Below, piece after piece: positions 42,348 through 51,475 of a stretch of 64,000 nt of DNA (positions within the stretch are counted from its first letter, which is position 1; every line of letters begins with the position of its first letter). The stretch lies in the NCBI GenBank assembly GCA_964423425.1, contig CAYRES010000005.1, positions 62,001 through 126,000 on the forward strand, written 5' to 3'. The position numbers and the translations under genes are program-made. The stretch comes from CAYRES01 sp964423425 (lineage in GTDB: Bacteria > Actinomycetota > Thermoleophilia > RBG-16-64-13). The notes under the pieces were generated by a model that was not told the DNA's origin, ran no database searches, and saw only the letters and a list, made by a program, of their open reading frames with translations.

Positions 42348-43952
42348 ATGAATCAGCACACCGGGCCAAGCACAGACGTGGGCTCGACCCCCGGCGAAGT
42401 CATCGACCCGAGAGCAGGGCGGTCTTCCGGCGACCACAGCAACCGGCTCATCGTAGTATCCAACCGCCTGCCCATCGTGGTCACGCAAGAAGAAGGCGGA
42501 GAGTGGATGTTCAGCCCGGGGTCCGGAGGCCTGGTCACCGCCCTCGTCCCGGTGCTTCGCGACAGAGGCGGGGTGTGGATCGGCTGGCCGGGCACCACGG
42601 CGGACGTGCCCAATCTCGACCAACTGCTCCACGACGGCACCGGTGAGTTCGGGTACGAACTGAGGCCGGTGCTCCTCTCCGAAGAGGAGCATGAACTCTT
42701 CTACCACGGTTACTCCAATGAGACCGTCTGGCCCCTGTTCCACGATCTCCAGTCCCAGGCCGTCTTCCAGCCCACCTACCGCAGCGCCTACGAGCAGGTC
42801 AACCGCAAGTACGCCGAAGCCATCGCCGAAGCGTGCACCCCTGACGACTTCATCTGGGTGCATGACTACCACCTCATGCTCGTCGGTGAGATGCTTCGCG
42901 AGATCTCCGACTGTACCAACCTGGCCTTCTTCCTGCATATCCCCTTCCCCCATCCCGACATCTTCATGAAGCTGCCCGGCTGCGGAGCCGTGCTCAAAGC
43001 CCTGCTCAGCTTCAACCTCATCGGGCTGCAGACCCAGCGCGACCACCGCAATTTCGTGCAGTGCGTACGTACGTTGCTCAAGCCCGCCCGGGTCAAGGTG
43101 GCACGGGGTATGGCCACCATATGGACAGACGACCGGGAGGTGCACGTAGGGGCCTTTCCCATCGGCATCGACGCCCGTGACTTCGCCGCTAGGGCCGCAC
43201 GTGATGAGGTGGCGGAGAAGGCGTGGTTCATCCACGAGGAGTTGCCCGACCGGCAAATCGTGCTGGGTGTGGACCGCCTCGACTACACAAAAGGCATCCC
43301 TCACAGGCTGGAGGCATTCCGCAATCTCCTGTCTCGCCACCCCGACCTCCACGGCCACGTGAACCTCATACAGGTGGTCGTCCCCAGCCGGGTCGGCATA
43401 CCGAAGTATGACGCGCTCAAGACCGAGATCGAGCAACTGGTGGGAGAGATCAACGGCCGGTTCACCCAATCCGGCTGGGTTCCCATTCACTACATCTTCC
43501 GCAGTCTCAGCCAGATCGAACTTCTCGGCTACTACCGCACCGCCGAAGTAGCCCTGATCACACCGCTCAAAGACGGCATGAACCTGGTTGCCAAGGAGTT
43601 CTGTGCCTGCAGCCTCGAAGAGAACGCCGTCCTCGTGCTCAGCCAGTTCGCCGGTGCCTCGGCTCAGCTTGGGCGCCACGCTCTCGTGGTGAACCCCTAC
43701 GATGTGGAAGAGACCGCCGATGCCCTCTTCCGCGCACTCACCATGCCCACCGACGAACGGCGTTACCACATGCACAGGCTTCGCCGCAACATTCGCCGCC
43801 AAGACATCTTCTGGTGGGTGGACAGCTTCATGAAGGCTGCGATCGACAAGGACCTGCGCAGCTTCCCCGTGATCGAGGAGTACATCCCTCCGCACGACCG
43901 CGAAGACGTTCAGGGGTGGACTTCGCAGGGTGAGGGACCGCCGCATACCTGA
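42348..43952 (+). CDS. otsA: trehalose-6-phosphate synthase
   Basis: A 534-residue GT20 enzyme that joins UDP-glucose (or GDP/ADP-glucose) to glucose-6-phosphate. Motifs: LIVVSNRLPIVV, FSPGSGGLVTAL, WIGWPG, FIWVHDYHLMLVGEMLR, FFLHIPFPHPDIF, VGAFPIGIDARDF, LGVDRLDYTKGIPHRLEAF, and LITPLKDGMNLVAKEF with donor-binding residues. Length is slightly above typical because of a 30-residue polar N-terminus. Glucosylglycerol-phosphate synthase is similar in sequence and remains possible, but the OtsB domain 8 kb away supports trehalose. It follows mscS in one operon. Confidence 0.92.
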   Translation: MNQHTGPSTDVGSTPGEVIDPRAGRSSGDHSNRLIVVSNRLPIVVTQEEGGEWMFSPGSGGLVTALVPVLRDRGGVWIGWPGTTADVPNLDQLLHDGTGEFGYELRPVLLSEEEHELFYHGYSNETVWPLFHDLQSQAVFQPTYRSAYEQVNRKYAEAIAEACTPDDFIWVHDYHLMLVGEMLREISDCTNLAFFLHIPFPHPDIFMKLPGCGAVLKALLSFNLIGLQTQRDHRNFVQCVRTLLKPARVKVARGMATIWTDDREVHVGAFPIGIDARDFAARAARDEVAEKAWFIHEELPDRQIVLGVDRLDYTKGIPHRLEAFRNLLSRHPDLHGHVNLIQVVVPSRVGIPKYDALKTEIEQLVGEINGRFTQSGWVPIHYIFRSLSQIELLGYYRTAEVALITPLKDGMNLVAKEFCACSLEENAVLVLSQFAGASAQLGRHALVVNPYDVEETADALFRALTMPTDERRYHMHRLRRNIRRQDIFWWVDSFMKAAIDKDLRSFPVIEEYIPPHDREDVQGWTSQGEGPPHT

Positions 43953-44032
43953 GCGGCCTCTGAGGAGGAGGCCAAGAGGCAACCGCTCAAGAAGTGTGGC
44001 GGGCGGGTGCCAGGTGAATCCGGAGGTCGCGG

Positions 44033-45649
44033 TCAGGCCGAAGGCGGATTACGCAAAGAGAGAACCTCCCGCAGGGCCTCGAGAAGATCCTCTCGGCGGT
44101 AAGGCTTCTGCAAGAAGCCCAGCACTTCTCTCCCCCCGAGATCCGCCGCCGCTTCCTCCCGGGAAACGCTACCGGTGAGCAGAACCGGGAGGTGAGCGTC
44201 GATACGCCTCACGGCATCCACCACCTTCGCCGCCCCATCGGGCGCCACGCGGTGATCGACCATGAGGGCCTTCACGGCCGGATGCCGGTTCCGGAAAGCC
44301 CGCACCGCTTTGGCACCGTCGCGCACCAGCACCACCTTGCATTGCATCTCCTCCAGTATCCGCTTGGCGGCATCACCAACCGCCTCGTCACTCTCGACCA
44401 CCACGATCACCCCGGATGAGGGAAGTCTGCCGGCCTTCCCCGCGCTCTTCCCCTCCTGCACCCGGCAGGGCTCCGGTGACGATGCCGGCAGCAGGACGGT
44501 CACGGTGGTGCCTCTCCCCAGACCACTCTTCACCGCCACCGCCCCTCGGTGCGACCTCACGATTCCCTGGACTGCAGGGAGACCAAGGCCGCGCCCCACG
44601 AAACGGGTGCTGTAGAAGGGATCGAAGAGCCGCTCGCGCATCTGTGCACTCATACCGGAGCCGTTGTCGCTGATCTCGACATACACGTATCGACCGGCCG
44701 GAGCAGCCCAATCGGCAAAGGACTCCCCTATGGTCTCTTCGTCGTAGTCGTCATAGCCCGTCCGGATACGAACGATCCCATTGCGCTTGCCGATGGCCTC
44801 TGAAGCATTGCTCACCAGGTTCACCAATACCTGCCGTATCTGTGCGGAGTCGCCTTCCACCGGAGGCACCTCTTCAGCAAGATCACAGATGACCTCGGTC
44901 TTCTCCGACACCGAGGACTCCAAGAGATGTGACGTGCGGCGGATCAACTCCGACAGATGGATCTCCTTGAGTTCCTGCCGGTCACGTCCCGCATAGGCCA
45001 GCATCTGCCGGGTGATGCGGGTTGCCCGCCAGGCTGCAAGCTCGATCTGCCTCACACTGTCGTACGCTCCAGAGTGCGGGGAGAGCTCCTGCAGAGCCAT
45101 GTCCGCATTGGCGAGAATGGTGGTCAGTAGGTTGCTGAAATCATGCGCGATACCCCCGGCCAAGAGGCTCAGGCTCTCGACGCGCTGCTCCCGATGTATT
45201 CGAGCTTCAAGTTCACGCCGCTCTCGTTCTGCCTGCAGGAGGGCCTCTTCCGCCTGCCTGCGCCTCTCGATGTCCCGGCAGCTCAACACTGCGTTCAACG
45301 GCCGCCCCGTCTCGTCGCACACAAAGCGTCCCACGATCTCGAACCACCTGAACACCCCGTGGCCGCCGGGAAGACGAACCTCTTCGTGGAAAGAAGCATT
45401 GTCCCGGTGCGACCTCTCCCACGCGGCCACCACCCGGGCTTTGTCATCGGGATGAACCAGTTCGAAGAAGCGGCGCCCCAGGGCGAAACCCGGTTCATGA
45501 CCCAGCACGCGCTCACACGAAGGGCTCGTATACTCGATCACACCCTCCGCCGAGGCTTGGCAGACCACGTCGAGCATGTGCTCCGCAATGAGACGGAGGT
45601 AAAGGCCCTCGTCTTCGGGGCCCGTATGCCGCTTGGCCGCATCGGCCAT
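44033..45649 (-). CDS. hybrid PAS-histidine kinase with C-terminal receiver domain
   Basis: A 538-residue soluble signalling protein. A PAS domain (about 18-130: LRLIAEHMLDVVC, GVIEYTSPSCERVLG, RDIERRRQAEEAL) is followed by a dimerisation domain with LLAGGIAHDFSNLLTTI (phosphorylated His in AHDF), then HATPase motifs QVLVNLVSNASEAIG (N box), ISDNGSGM, LFDPFYSTRFVGRGLGL and GTTVTVLLP. A receiver domain (about 415-535) has VVVESDE, ALMVDHRV with the acceptor Asp, and LQKPYR. It has no membrane segment or DNA-binding output, so it likely senses a cytosolic signal and passes phosphate on. It stands alone, convergent with otsA. Confidence 0.9.
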   Translation of the reverse strand: MADAAKRHTGPEDEGLYLRLIAEHMLDVVCQASAEGVIEYTSPSCERVLGHEPGFALGRRFFELVHPDDKARVVAAWERSHRDNASFHEEVRLPGGHGVFRWFEIVGRFVCDETGRPLNAVLSCRDIERRRQAEEALLQAERERRELEARIHREQRVESLSLLAGGIAHDFSNLLTTILANADMALQELSPHSGAYDSVRQIELAAWRATRITRQMLAYAGRDRQELKEIHLSELIRRTSHLLESSVSEKTEVICDLAEEVPPVEGDSAQIRQVLVNLVSNASEAIGKRNGIVRIRTGYDDYDEETIGESFADWAAPAGRYVYVEISDNGSGMSAQMRERLFDPFYSTRFVGRGLGLPAVQGIVRSHRGAVAVKSGLGRGTTVTVLLPASSPEPCRVQEGKSAGKAGRLPSSGVIVVVESDEAVGDAAKRILEEMQCKVVLVRDGAKAVRAFRNRHPAVKALMVDHRVAPDGAAKVVDAVRRIDAHLPVLLTGSVSREEAAADLGGREVLGFLQKPYRREDLLEALREVLSLRNPPSA

Positions 45650-45881
45650 CGCCGTGTCGACCTCTCTTGAGGGAGCCTATCCGAGCGCCTTCCGGCTCAC
45701 ACCAACGTGCTACGGGAACGACCGAGAAGGCGAAGGGGTGCCCATAATCTCACGGGTAGGGTGTTCCCCTCACGGCGCGGCAACAAACCATGGGCCGACG
45801 ACCGGGCGGGTGTGAAGCCGATGAACCGCTGCGGCATGCGGGCGGCCGATGGTATCGGCCGCCGCGCCTATCCCCCGGCTT

Positions 45882-47264
45882 CTAGTAGTACACGTGAACC
45901 GGCGTACCGATGGGCATCTGCCAGTAGAGATAGTCGGTCATCCACACCGGCGTACGCACGCAGCCATGACTGGCGGGCCAGCCAGGCACCGACGACGATC
46001 CATGGATGGCGTGGTGCGCCCGAAAGAACGAAGGCGAGTACATGGACCCCAGACGCCCATGTTGCCAACCATAGGCCTTGCGTTGGATGCGCGTGCTGCC
46101 GGTGGGAGTCCTCATACCCGAGGCACCCGAGGAGATGGGCGCGATGCGATCGAGCACACCGTTGCGGGCGAGGAACAAGACTTGTCGGGAGAGATCGACC
46201 TCCACCCAGCGCGAGCCGGAGTAACGCAGGCGAGGTGTGCCCGCCGTCATGATGCGTCTCCACACCTGAGATCCCGCCGTGCCGGTCCGTTCGAGCCACT
46301 CCACCTTCTGAAAGGCCATGACGGCATCCCTGGTGCGATAGTCAAACAGCTCGTCCACAACGCCGACGTGGTACCCAAGCGCAGTGAGTCTGGTCTCGAG
46401 CCAACGCACCACACGGCCTTCCGAGCCCTGCCGAAGCGTGGGATACGGCGCGGTTCCGACAATCGCCGGATAGTCCGGTCGAGGTACGAGCTCTTGGTAG
46501 AAAGCCCTGTAGAGCATCGCCGCAGCCTGAGCCCGGGTGATATCGAGGAAGGGATAGAAGCGCGCATCCTCCGTCCCGGTGATGATGTTGAAGCGATACC
46601 CGTTCGCCACGGCCGCCCGATGAGGATCGGCGATGTACTCGCGATCGCTGAAGCCCTGTAGCCACGATTCCACTTCTGCAGCGGACAGCACGAGGGAAGG
46701 AGTGCCCAGCGTGCCGGTATCCTCGGGCTGCGCTCCCTCACCTTCGACCCGCATCATGGGGTGCGTGCCCGACGAGAGGGCGGCCGCAAGACCCCGCATG
46801 ATGAGGCTCGCCGTTTGCTGACGGCTGACGAAGGCTTCCGGCGAGAACCTATCGGGATCCGTGCCGGAAACGATGCCCGCCCCATAGAGAGCCGCCACGT
46901 GCGGAAAGAACCAGTCTCCGGTATCCACATCCCGGAACGGCTCGCTCTGGGCGGGCGCCACCTCCAGGATACGAGCGAGCATCGCCGTGAACTGAGCCCG
47001 GGTCACGGCCCGATCGGGACCGAAGGTACCGTCTCCGAACCCGCCGACCACACCGCGGCGGGACAGTTCCTCGATGGCTTCATACGCCCAGTCACCCGGA
47101 CTCACATCACTGAATGCAGCGGCCGGAGAGGCGAGGCCCAAGAATAGGCCCAGACACAGGATAAGGAGGAAGGCCACATACGCCACCCTGCGCGCACCAT
47201 CAAGGTATTCGCGCGTCGGCCGCGCCGCTTCCACACTTGTTCCCATCCGCAGCCACCCTCTCAT
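45882..47264 (-). CDS. SLH-anchored L,D-transpeptidase
   Basis: A 460-residue exported protein starting at the ATG at 47264 (GGGGAG upstream). Signal/anchor VAYVAFLLILCLGLFLGLA is followed by three SLH modules (FSDVSPGDWAYEAIEEL, FRDVDTGDWFFPHVAAL and a third with FNIITGTEDARFYPFL), a peptidoglycan-binding domain (TLRQGSEGRVVRWLETRL, FDYRTRDAVMAFQ) and a YkuD L,D-transpeptidase domain with AIHGSSSVPGWPASHGCVR, where the Cys is the nucleophile. It would cross-link or modify peptidoglycan at the outer wall face. It is divergent from the following lipoprotein gene. Confidence 0.92.
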   Translation of the reverse strand: MRGWLRMGTSVEAARPTREYLDGARRVAYVAFLLILCLGLFLGLASPAAAFSDVSPGDWAYEAIEELSRRGVVGGFGDGTFGPDRAVTRAQFTAMLARILEVAPAQSEPFRDVDTGDWFFPHVAALYGAGIVSGTDPDRFSPEAFVSRQQTASLIMRGLAAALSSGTHPMMRVEGEGAQPEDTGTLGTPSLVLSAAEVESWLQGFSDREYIADPHRAAVANGYRFNIITGTEDARFYPFLDITRAQAAAMLYRAFYQELVPRPDYPAIVGTAPYPTLRQGSEGRVVRWLETRLTALGYHVGVVDELFDYRTRDAVMAFQKVEWLERTGTAGSQVWRRIMTAGTPRLRYSGSRWVEVDLSRQVLFLARNGVLDRIAPISSGASGMRTPTGSTRIQRKAYGWQHGRLGSMYSPSFFRAHHAIHGSSSVPGWPASHGCVRTPVWMTDYLYWQMPIGTPVHVYY

Positions 47265-47444
47265 GAGACACTCCCCTTCTTCGACCGTTCGCCCGCCCGT
47301 TTTCATGCTCATACCATACATCCGCCGTCACGCACAACCACAAGGACCCGTCACTTCGGTTTCCGGGCCCGCCCATATCACTCCGCTTCCGCAAGCAGTA
47401 GAATGCCTCCGGTTTCCATACCATCGAGACGGAGGTACGAAATA

Positions 47445-48038
47445 GTGATACGAAGACTGTTGGGCATCGCCATGGTTGTTGCACTTCTCCCGCTGGCTGG
47501 GTGCTCTTCCGACAACTCCGCCACCACCACCGGCACGGTCCAAGAGACCACCACCGCGGCCTCCACGGCGACATCCGGCACCGAAAGCGAGACCACCGAT
47601 ACGCAGGCCTCCATATCCCTCCCCGACGGCTGGACGATCAACGAGGCCATCTCCGCCGAGGAAGTCGGCGCCATCACCGGTGAGAACATGGCCTTCTTCC
47701 CCGAAGGCGCCAGCGCGGCGGACAAGGGTCACCCGGTGGGTAGCTACCTGGTGACCGACAAGGAGGGGTCCAAGATACGCTTTGAGGCCCTGGTCGACGG
47801 TGGGAGGGAAGGTTTCGAGAAGATCAAGGGTTTCGCTGCCACTGAGACCATCAGCGAGGTCTCCGGCCTTGCAGACGAGGCTTTCGTCTGCGAGTTCTCT
47901 CCCACGAACCATGGCATCGTGGTACTGAAAGGTGATCTGGTCGCGAGGATCGACTGGAATCCCACTGTGTACGCGATGCACAAGACGGAGTTCGGCACGA
48001 AACTGGCCGAGAGGTTTCTCGCCAACCTCTTCAAGTAG
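47445..48038 (+). CDS. lipoprotein of unknown function
   Basis: A 197-residue lipoprotein from a GTG at 47445 with GGAGGT eight bases upstream. VIRRLLGIAMVVALLPLAGC ends in a lipobox (LAGC). A Ser/Thr-rich linker (about 20-55) precedes one compact domain: SLPDGWTINEAISAEEVGAI, MAFFPEG, GSYLVTDKEGSKIRFEALV, EVSGLADEAFVCEFSPTNH, VVLKGDLVARIDW and FLANLF. The LPxGWT opening recalls DUF3558/PsbP-like solute or lipid-binding lipoproteins, but no family is certain. Divergent from the L,D-transpeptidase gene. Confidence 0.8.
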   Translation: MIRRLLGIAMVVALLPLAGCSSDNSATTTGTVQETTTAASTATSGTESETTDTQASISLPDGWTINEAISAEEVGAITGENMAFFPEGASAADKGHPVGSYLVTDKEGSKIRFEALVDGGREGFEKIKGFAATETISEVSGLADEAFVCEFSPTNHGIVVLKGDLVARIDWNPTVYAMHKTEFGTKLAERFLANLFK

Positions 48039-48049
48039 CCCAACAGTCT

Positions 48050-48083
48050 GCCCCGGCCGACCGGCCCAATCGGTCGCCGGGGC
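48050..48083 (+). terminator. GC-rich hairpin after the lipoprotein gene
   Basis: GCCCCGG, CGACCG and their complements CGGTCG, CCGGGGC form a 13-bp stem with one bulged base and a seven-base loop, 11 bases after the stop codon. There is no T-run, so it is at most an I-type terminator, as is common in high-GC Gram-positives. Confidence 0.5.
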
Positions 48084-48190
48084 ACTCCACACCCATGCCA
48101 CATGAAGACACACCGCCTCCAGCGTCACGCCGCGACCTACGGCGGCCGCGGACGCTTGTGCGCCGCGTCAGCCCGGCCCTGCGATACGAC

Positions 48191-49510
48191 CTACGGCACC
48201 TCGAAACTCAGTAGGAACACTTTGAGCGCTCCGTTGTAGAGCCGGTGCACCTTGGCCGCCCGAAGGCCTACGGCAAACCCGAGCTCCTTGTCCAGGGTGA
48301 GTACAGCCGCCCTCCAACCGGAGAAACGGGCACGTAGAACCCGGCCGAGCAGCTCGTATAGCTCCCTCGCCCCGGCTTTGTCACCCAGCCTGTGACCATA
48401 AGGTGGGTTGACCACCAGGAGGCCCGCACAAGACCGGGGGCCCCGGGGAGGCACGAGGTTCTCGAGCGTGCGCCGCTCCACATGCACCCTGTGGGAGAGT
48501 CCCCCCGCCTCGAGATTGCGCCGAGCATCCTCCACCGCCCGGGCCTGGGCGTCGAACCCGATCGCGATCGGACCGCGCGACGGCCACTCGTGCAGCTCAC
48601 GGGCCTCCGCGCACAGCCCCTGCCAGAGACGCCGGTCATGGCCCGCCCAACCCTCGAAACCGAAGCGATGCCCCAGCAGGCCCGGAGCAATATTCCCCGC
48701 CATGAGCGCCGCTTCAATGGGCAGCGTGCCCGAGCCACACATGGGATCGATCAGTGGAGCCCCCGAGGACGCCATTGCCGGCCATCCTGCTCGCATGAGC
48801 ACGGCGGCCGCCAGGTTCTCCTTGAGCGGTGCCTCGCCCCCTGCCACCCGGTATCCCCGGCGGTGCAGGCTATCGCCGGAGAGGTCGAGCGCGACCTGTA
48901 CCTCACCCGCCCTGATGCGCGCGTGGATACGAAGATCGGGACGGCGCACATCCACCGACGGCCTGGGCCTGCCCGCGGCCCGCACGGCATCGACCACCGC
49001 ATCCTTCGTCTTCTGGGCCACAAACAGCGTGTTCGTGAACTCCGAGCGCGCATCGACGGCCGCGCTCACCGCAATAGTGGCTTTGGGGGCAACCAGGTCA
49101 CACCAGGGCAACGAACGCACGCCGGCGTAGAGCTGATCGGCCGTCCGGGCGGGAAAGGCCCCCAGACTCATGACCACCCGGCTCGCCACTCGGGACCAGA
49201 GGCAGGCGCGATACCCTACCGCGAGCGGGCCGTCGAAGTAGACACCCGCCCTCGTGTGCTGCACCTCTTCGGCCCCTTGACCCACCAGTTCGGCCGCCAA
49301 GAGGTCTTCCATCCCCAGGGGACAGGTGGCAAAGAAACCGCCCGGCTGCTTTGCCCGGTCGGCAGAGCCCCCCGATCGGTGCGGGGCGGGTGCGGCCCTT
49401 ATCTCTCGACGCCCCGTTCCACCTGCCGGTGAACCACCCGGCGAGCCGGCCCCTTGTGCCGAACCGGCCGTCTTCGCCGAGTGAGGCCTTCGTGTCTTGT
49501 TACCGCCCAT
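48191..49510 (-). CDS. rlmL: THUMP-domain RNA guanine-N2 methyltransferase (RlmL/YpsC-like)
   Basis: A 439-residue protein. A basic, Gly/Ser-rich tail of about 55 residues precedes FFATCPLGMEDLLAAEL and the THUMP domain; then PLKENLAAAVLMRAGW, LIDPMCGSGTLPIEAALMAGN (SAM motif, key DPMCGSGTLPIEA), IAIGFDAQARAVEDARRNL and the catalytic VVNPPYGHRLG (NPPY). This matches the N-terminal half of E. coli RlmL, which forms m2G2445 in 23S rRNA, and Bacillus YpsC. It may form an operon with the UbiB group only loosely, since the latter lies downstream by 32 bases... on the opposite side of transcription: ubiB is upstream. Confidence 0.88.
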   Translation of the reverse strand: MGGNKTRRPHSAKTAGSAQGAGSPGGSPAGGTGRREIRAAPAPHRSGGSADRAKQPGGFFATCPLGMEDLLAAELVGQGAEEVQHTRAGVYFDGPLAVGYRACLWSRVASRVVMSLGAFPARTADQLYAGVRSLPWCDLVAPKATIAVSAAVDARSEFTNTLFVAQKTKDAVVDAVRAAGRPRPSVDVRRPDLRIHARIRAGEVQVALDLSGDSLHRRGYRVAGGEAPLKENLAAAVLMRAGWPAMASSGAPLIDPMCGSGTLPIEAALMAGNIAPGLLGHRFGFEGWAGHDRRLWQGLCAEARELHEWPSRGPIAIGFDAQARAVEDARRNLEAGGLSHRVHVERRTLENLVPPRGPRSCAGLLVVNPPYGHRLGDKAGARELYELLGRVLRARFSGWRAAVLTLDKELGFAVGLRAAKVHRLYNGALKVFLLSFEVP

Positions 49511-49542
49511 GTACCCCCCGCCCGGCGTCTCCAGAAAGCTCC

Positions 49543-51126
49543 TCAGGCCACGAGCTCGGCGAGGGCCGCCCGTAGCGCCCGGGCCGCCCTCGCCGCCACG
49601 TCACGCGGCCTCCCGGCCTTCTCGAGCAGGAGCCTCGTCACGAAGGGCCGAGCGGCCTCGATGATGTCGATGTCAGGATACAGGGCGCGCGAGACCCCTT
49701 CCACCGTGACCAAGGCCTTCACCAACAGCCCGTATCCTGCCGGCACCTCGATGCCGTGTCGCCCGAGCAGCGACAGGAAGCCCATACCGAAGTCCCGTAC
49801 GTCCGGACGCCTCCCGACGTCCGGGGGCAGTCCGTCTCCTCGTCCGCCGTCCTCTTGCCCCGGCCCGCCGGAAGGAGCCAACGTGCGGCCCATGAGCCGA
49901 CCCAACTCCTCCGTGATGGCGGCAACTCTGTCGGCGGGCACCTCCACACCCAAGGCCCGCGAGCACTCGAGAGCCTTGTGCGCGTCACGGTACACGAGCG
50001 CCGCCAGCATCTCGCCCACCATCTTGCGCTCCTCCCTTGCCAGCCGGCCCATGATGCCGAAGTCAAGGTAGGCGATGCGATTGTCGGGAGTGACGAAGAG
50101 ATTTGCGGGATGGAGGTCGGCGTGATACCTCCCGAAGACCAACACCTGCCTCATGAACACCTCTGCCCCATGGACGGCAAGGCCGTAGGCGTCGACGCCC
50201 GCCCGGCGGGCATCATCCAGCTCGCTCAGCCGCCAGCCCGGCAAGAATTCCATGGTAAGGACCCCCGCGGTGGTCCGGCTCCACACGATACGCGGCACCT
50301 TCACCAAGAGGTCGTCCCGGAAGTCGAAGGCGAAGCGGTCGGCGGTCCGACCCTCGTTGCGGAGGTCGAGCTCACTGTCGAGAGAGCGGGCGAACTCTTC
50401 GAGCAAGGCGTCGGCGTTCCACCGGCGGAAGGAGCGAAGGCGCCGAAGCCGAGCGAACACCCGGCGAGCCAGGCGAAGGTCCTCGAGCACGGCGGCCTCG
50501 ATGCCCGGCCGCACCACCTTCACCGCCACCTCCGTACCGGCGGGAAGCACCTCTCCCCACACCGGTCGGGCGGGCTCGGAGAGAATTGCTCGATGCACCT
50601 GGGCGATGGAAGCCGATGCCACGGGCACTGGATCGAACTCAGCGTACAGGTGTTCGAGTGAACGGCCGAACTCCCTCTCCACGGCTCCTCGCACGACATC
50701 GAAAGGCAGGGGTGCCACCGCATCCCGCAGCTGGGACAACTCAAACACCAACTCGGCGGGGAACACATCCGGCCTCACCGACATCAACTGCCCGATCTTC
50801 ACGAACGCGGGGCCGAGTTCTTCGAAGGCGAGCCGCAACTCCCGGGCGAAGACCTCCCGGCGCCGCCGTTTCGAGACGAGTCCGCAGCGCGTCTCGAGGA
50901 GGACGCGGCCGCCCCGCCGAAACACCACGCGCGCGAGGCCGTGTGTGCGCTCTCTGCCTGCTCCTGCGTGCCTCTCTGCGGGCGGGGGCACCGTTACCCG
51001 GGGCGCCGCCTGACGGGCGGGCCCGGCGGGACCACCGGCTGAGGCACCGCCCGACGCGGGAACCGAGGCACCGCTCGACGCGGGAACCGAGCCGCCACCC
51101 CTACCCTGTGGATTCGCCGCGGTCAT
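49543..51126 (-). CDS. UbiB/ABC1/ADCK-family atypical kinase
   Basis: A 527-residue ABC1-family protein from the ATG at 51126, which overlaps the end of the upstream gene. Residues 1-60 are low complexity with a short duplication (GASVPAS). The kinase-like core shows LGPAFVKIGQLMSVRPD (the KxGQ motif), PVASASIAQVHRA (Ala-rich nucleotide loop), AVKVVRPGIE with the Lys, the EFLPGW strand, FGRYHADLHPANLFV (catalytic loop, DLHPAN) and AYLDFGIMGRL (DFG). A C-terminal hydrophobic helix expected in UbiB is weak. UbiB proteins support quinone or isoprenoid lipid handling as ATPases. It is 32 bases upstream of the RNA methyltransferase gene. Confidence 0.88.
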   Translation of the reverse strand: MTAANPQGRGGGSVPASSGASVPASGGASAGGPAGPARQAAPRVTVPPPAERHAGAGRERTHGLARVVFRRGGRVLLETRCGLVSKRRRREVFARELRLAFEELGPAFVKIGQLMSVRPDVFPAELVFELSQLRDAVAPLPFDVVRGAVEREFGRSLEHLYAEFDPVPVASASIAQVHRAILSEPARPVWGEVLPAGTEVAVKVVRPGIEAAVLEDLRLARRVFARLRRLRSFRRWNADALLEEFARSLDSELDLRNEGRTADRFAFDFRDDLLVKVPRIVWSRTTAGVLTMEFLPGWRLSELDDARRAGVDAYGLAVHGAEVFMRQVLVFGRYHADLHPANLFVTPDNRIAYLDFGIMGRLAREERKMVGEMLAALVYRDAHKALECSRALGVEVPADRVAAITEELGRLMGRTLAPSGGPGQEDGGRGDGLPPDVGRRPDVRDFGMGFLSLLGRHGIEVPAGYGLLVKALVTVEGVSRALYPDIDIIEAARPFVTRLLLEKAGRPRDVAARAARALRAALAELVA

Positions 51127-51469
51127 CTCGAGCCGGGTCGCGATCGGCAAGGAGGGCGTCCACCGACGCTTGGAGCGTCTCCAGTCGCCCCCGCATCTCG
51201 GCAAGCTCGAAGCGGAGCTCTTCCAGAGCCGGGCCCACGTCGCTCCGGCGATCTTCGTCTTCTGAACCGTCGGCCGCAAGCCGGTCTTTCAGCCTGTCCT
51301 TCTCTTCTGATACGAGCGCCGCAAGCCCGTCGACAAGGGCATCGGGACCCCGGCGCATTTCCTGCTCTCCAAGCTCGGCGCCTCGTGTGACGGCCGCCTT
51401 CCAGCCCTCGTCCGCCAACTCATGCAGTAGCGCCCACCGGGCCAGGAAGCCGAGAAGGTCATCACTCAT
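51101..51469 (-). CDS. coiled-coil hypothetical protein upstream of the UbiB-family gene
   Basis: A 122-residue acidic protein beginning MSDDLLGFLARWALLHELAD. The C-terminal half, LEELRFELAEMRGRLETLQASVDALLADRD, has clear heptads (key segment ELRFELAEMRGRLETLQASV). Many UbiB/ABC1 genes of actinobacteria and cyanobacteria are preceded by a small helical, polyhydroxyalkanoate-granule-like (phasin-type) protein, and this resembles that arrangement. Its 3' end overlaps the ubiB start by 26 bases, and it starts six bases after the CDGSH gene stop, so all three are one operon. Confidence 0.72.
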   Translation of the reverse strand: MSDDLLGFLARWALLHELADEGWKAAVTRGAELGEQEMRRGPDALVDGLAALVSEEKDRLKDRLAADGSEDEDRRSDVGPALEELRFELAEMRGRLETLQASVDALLADRDPARDDRGESTG

Positions 51470-51475
51470 CGAGCC

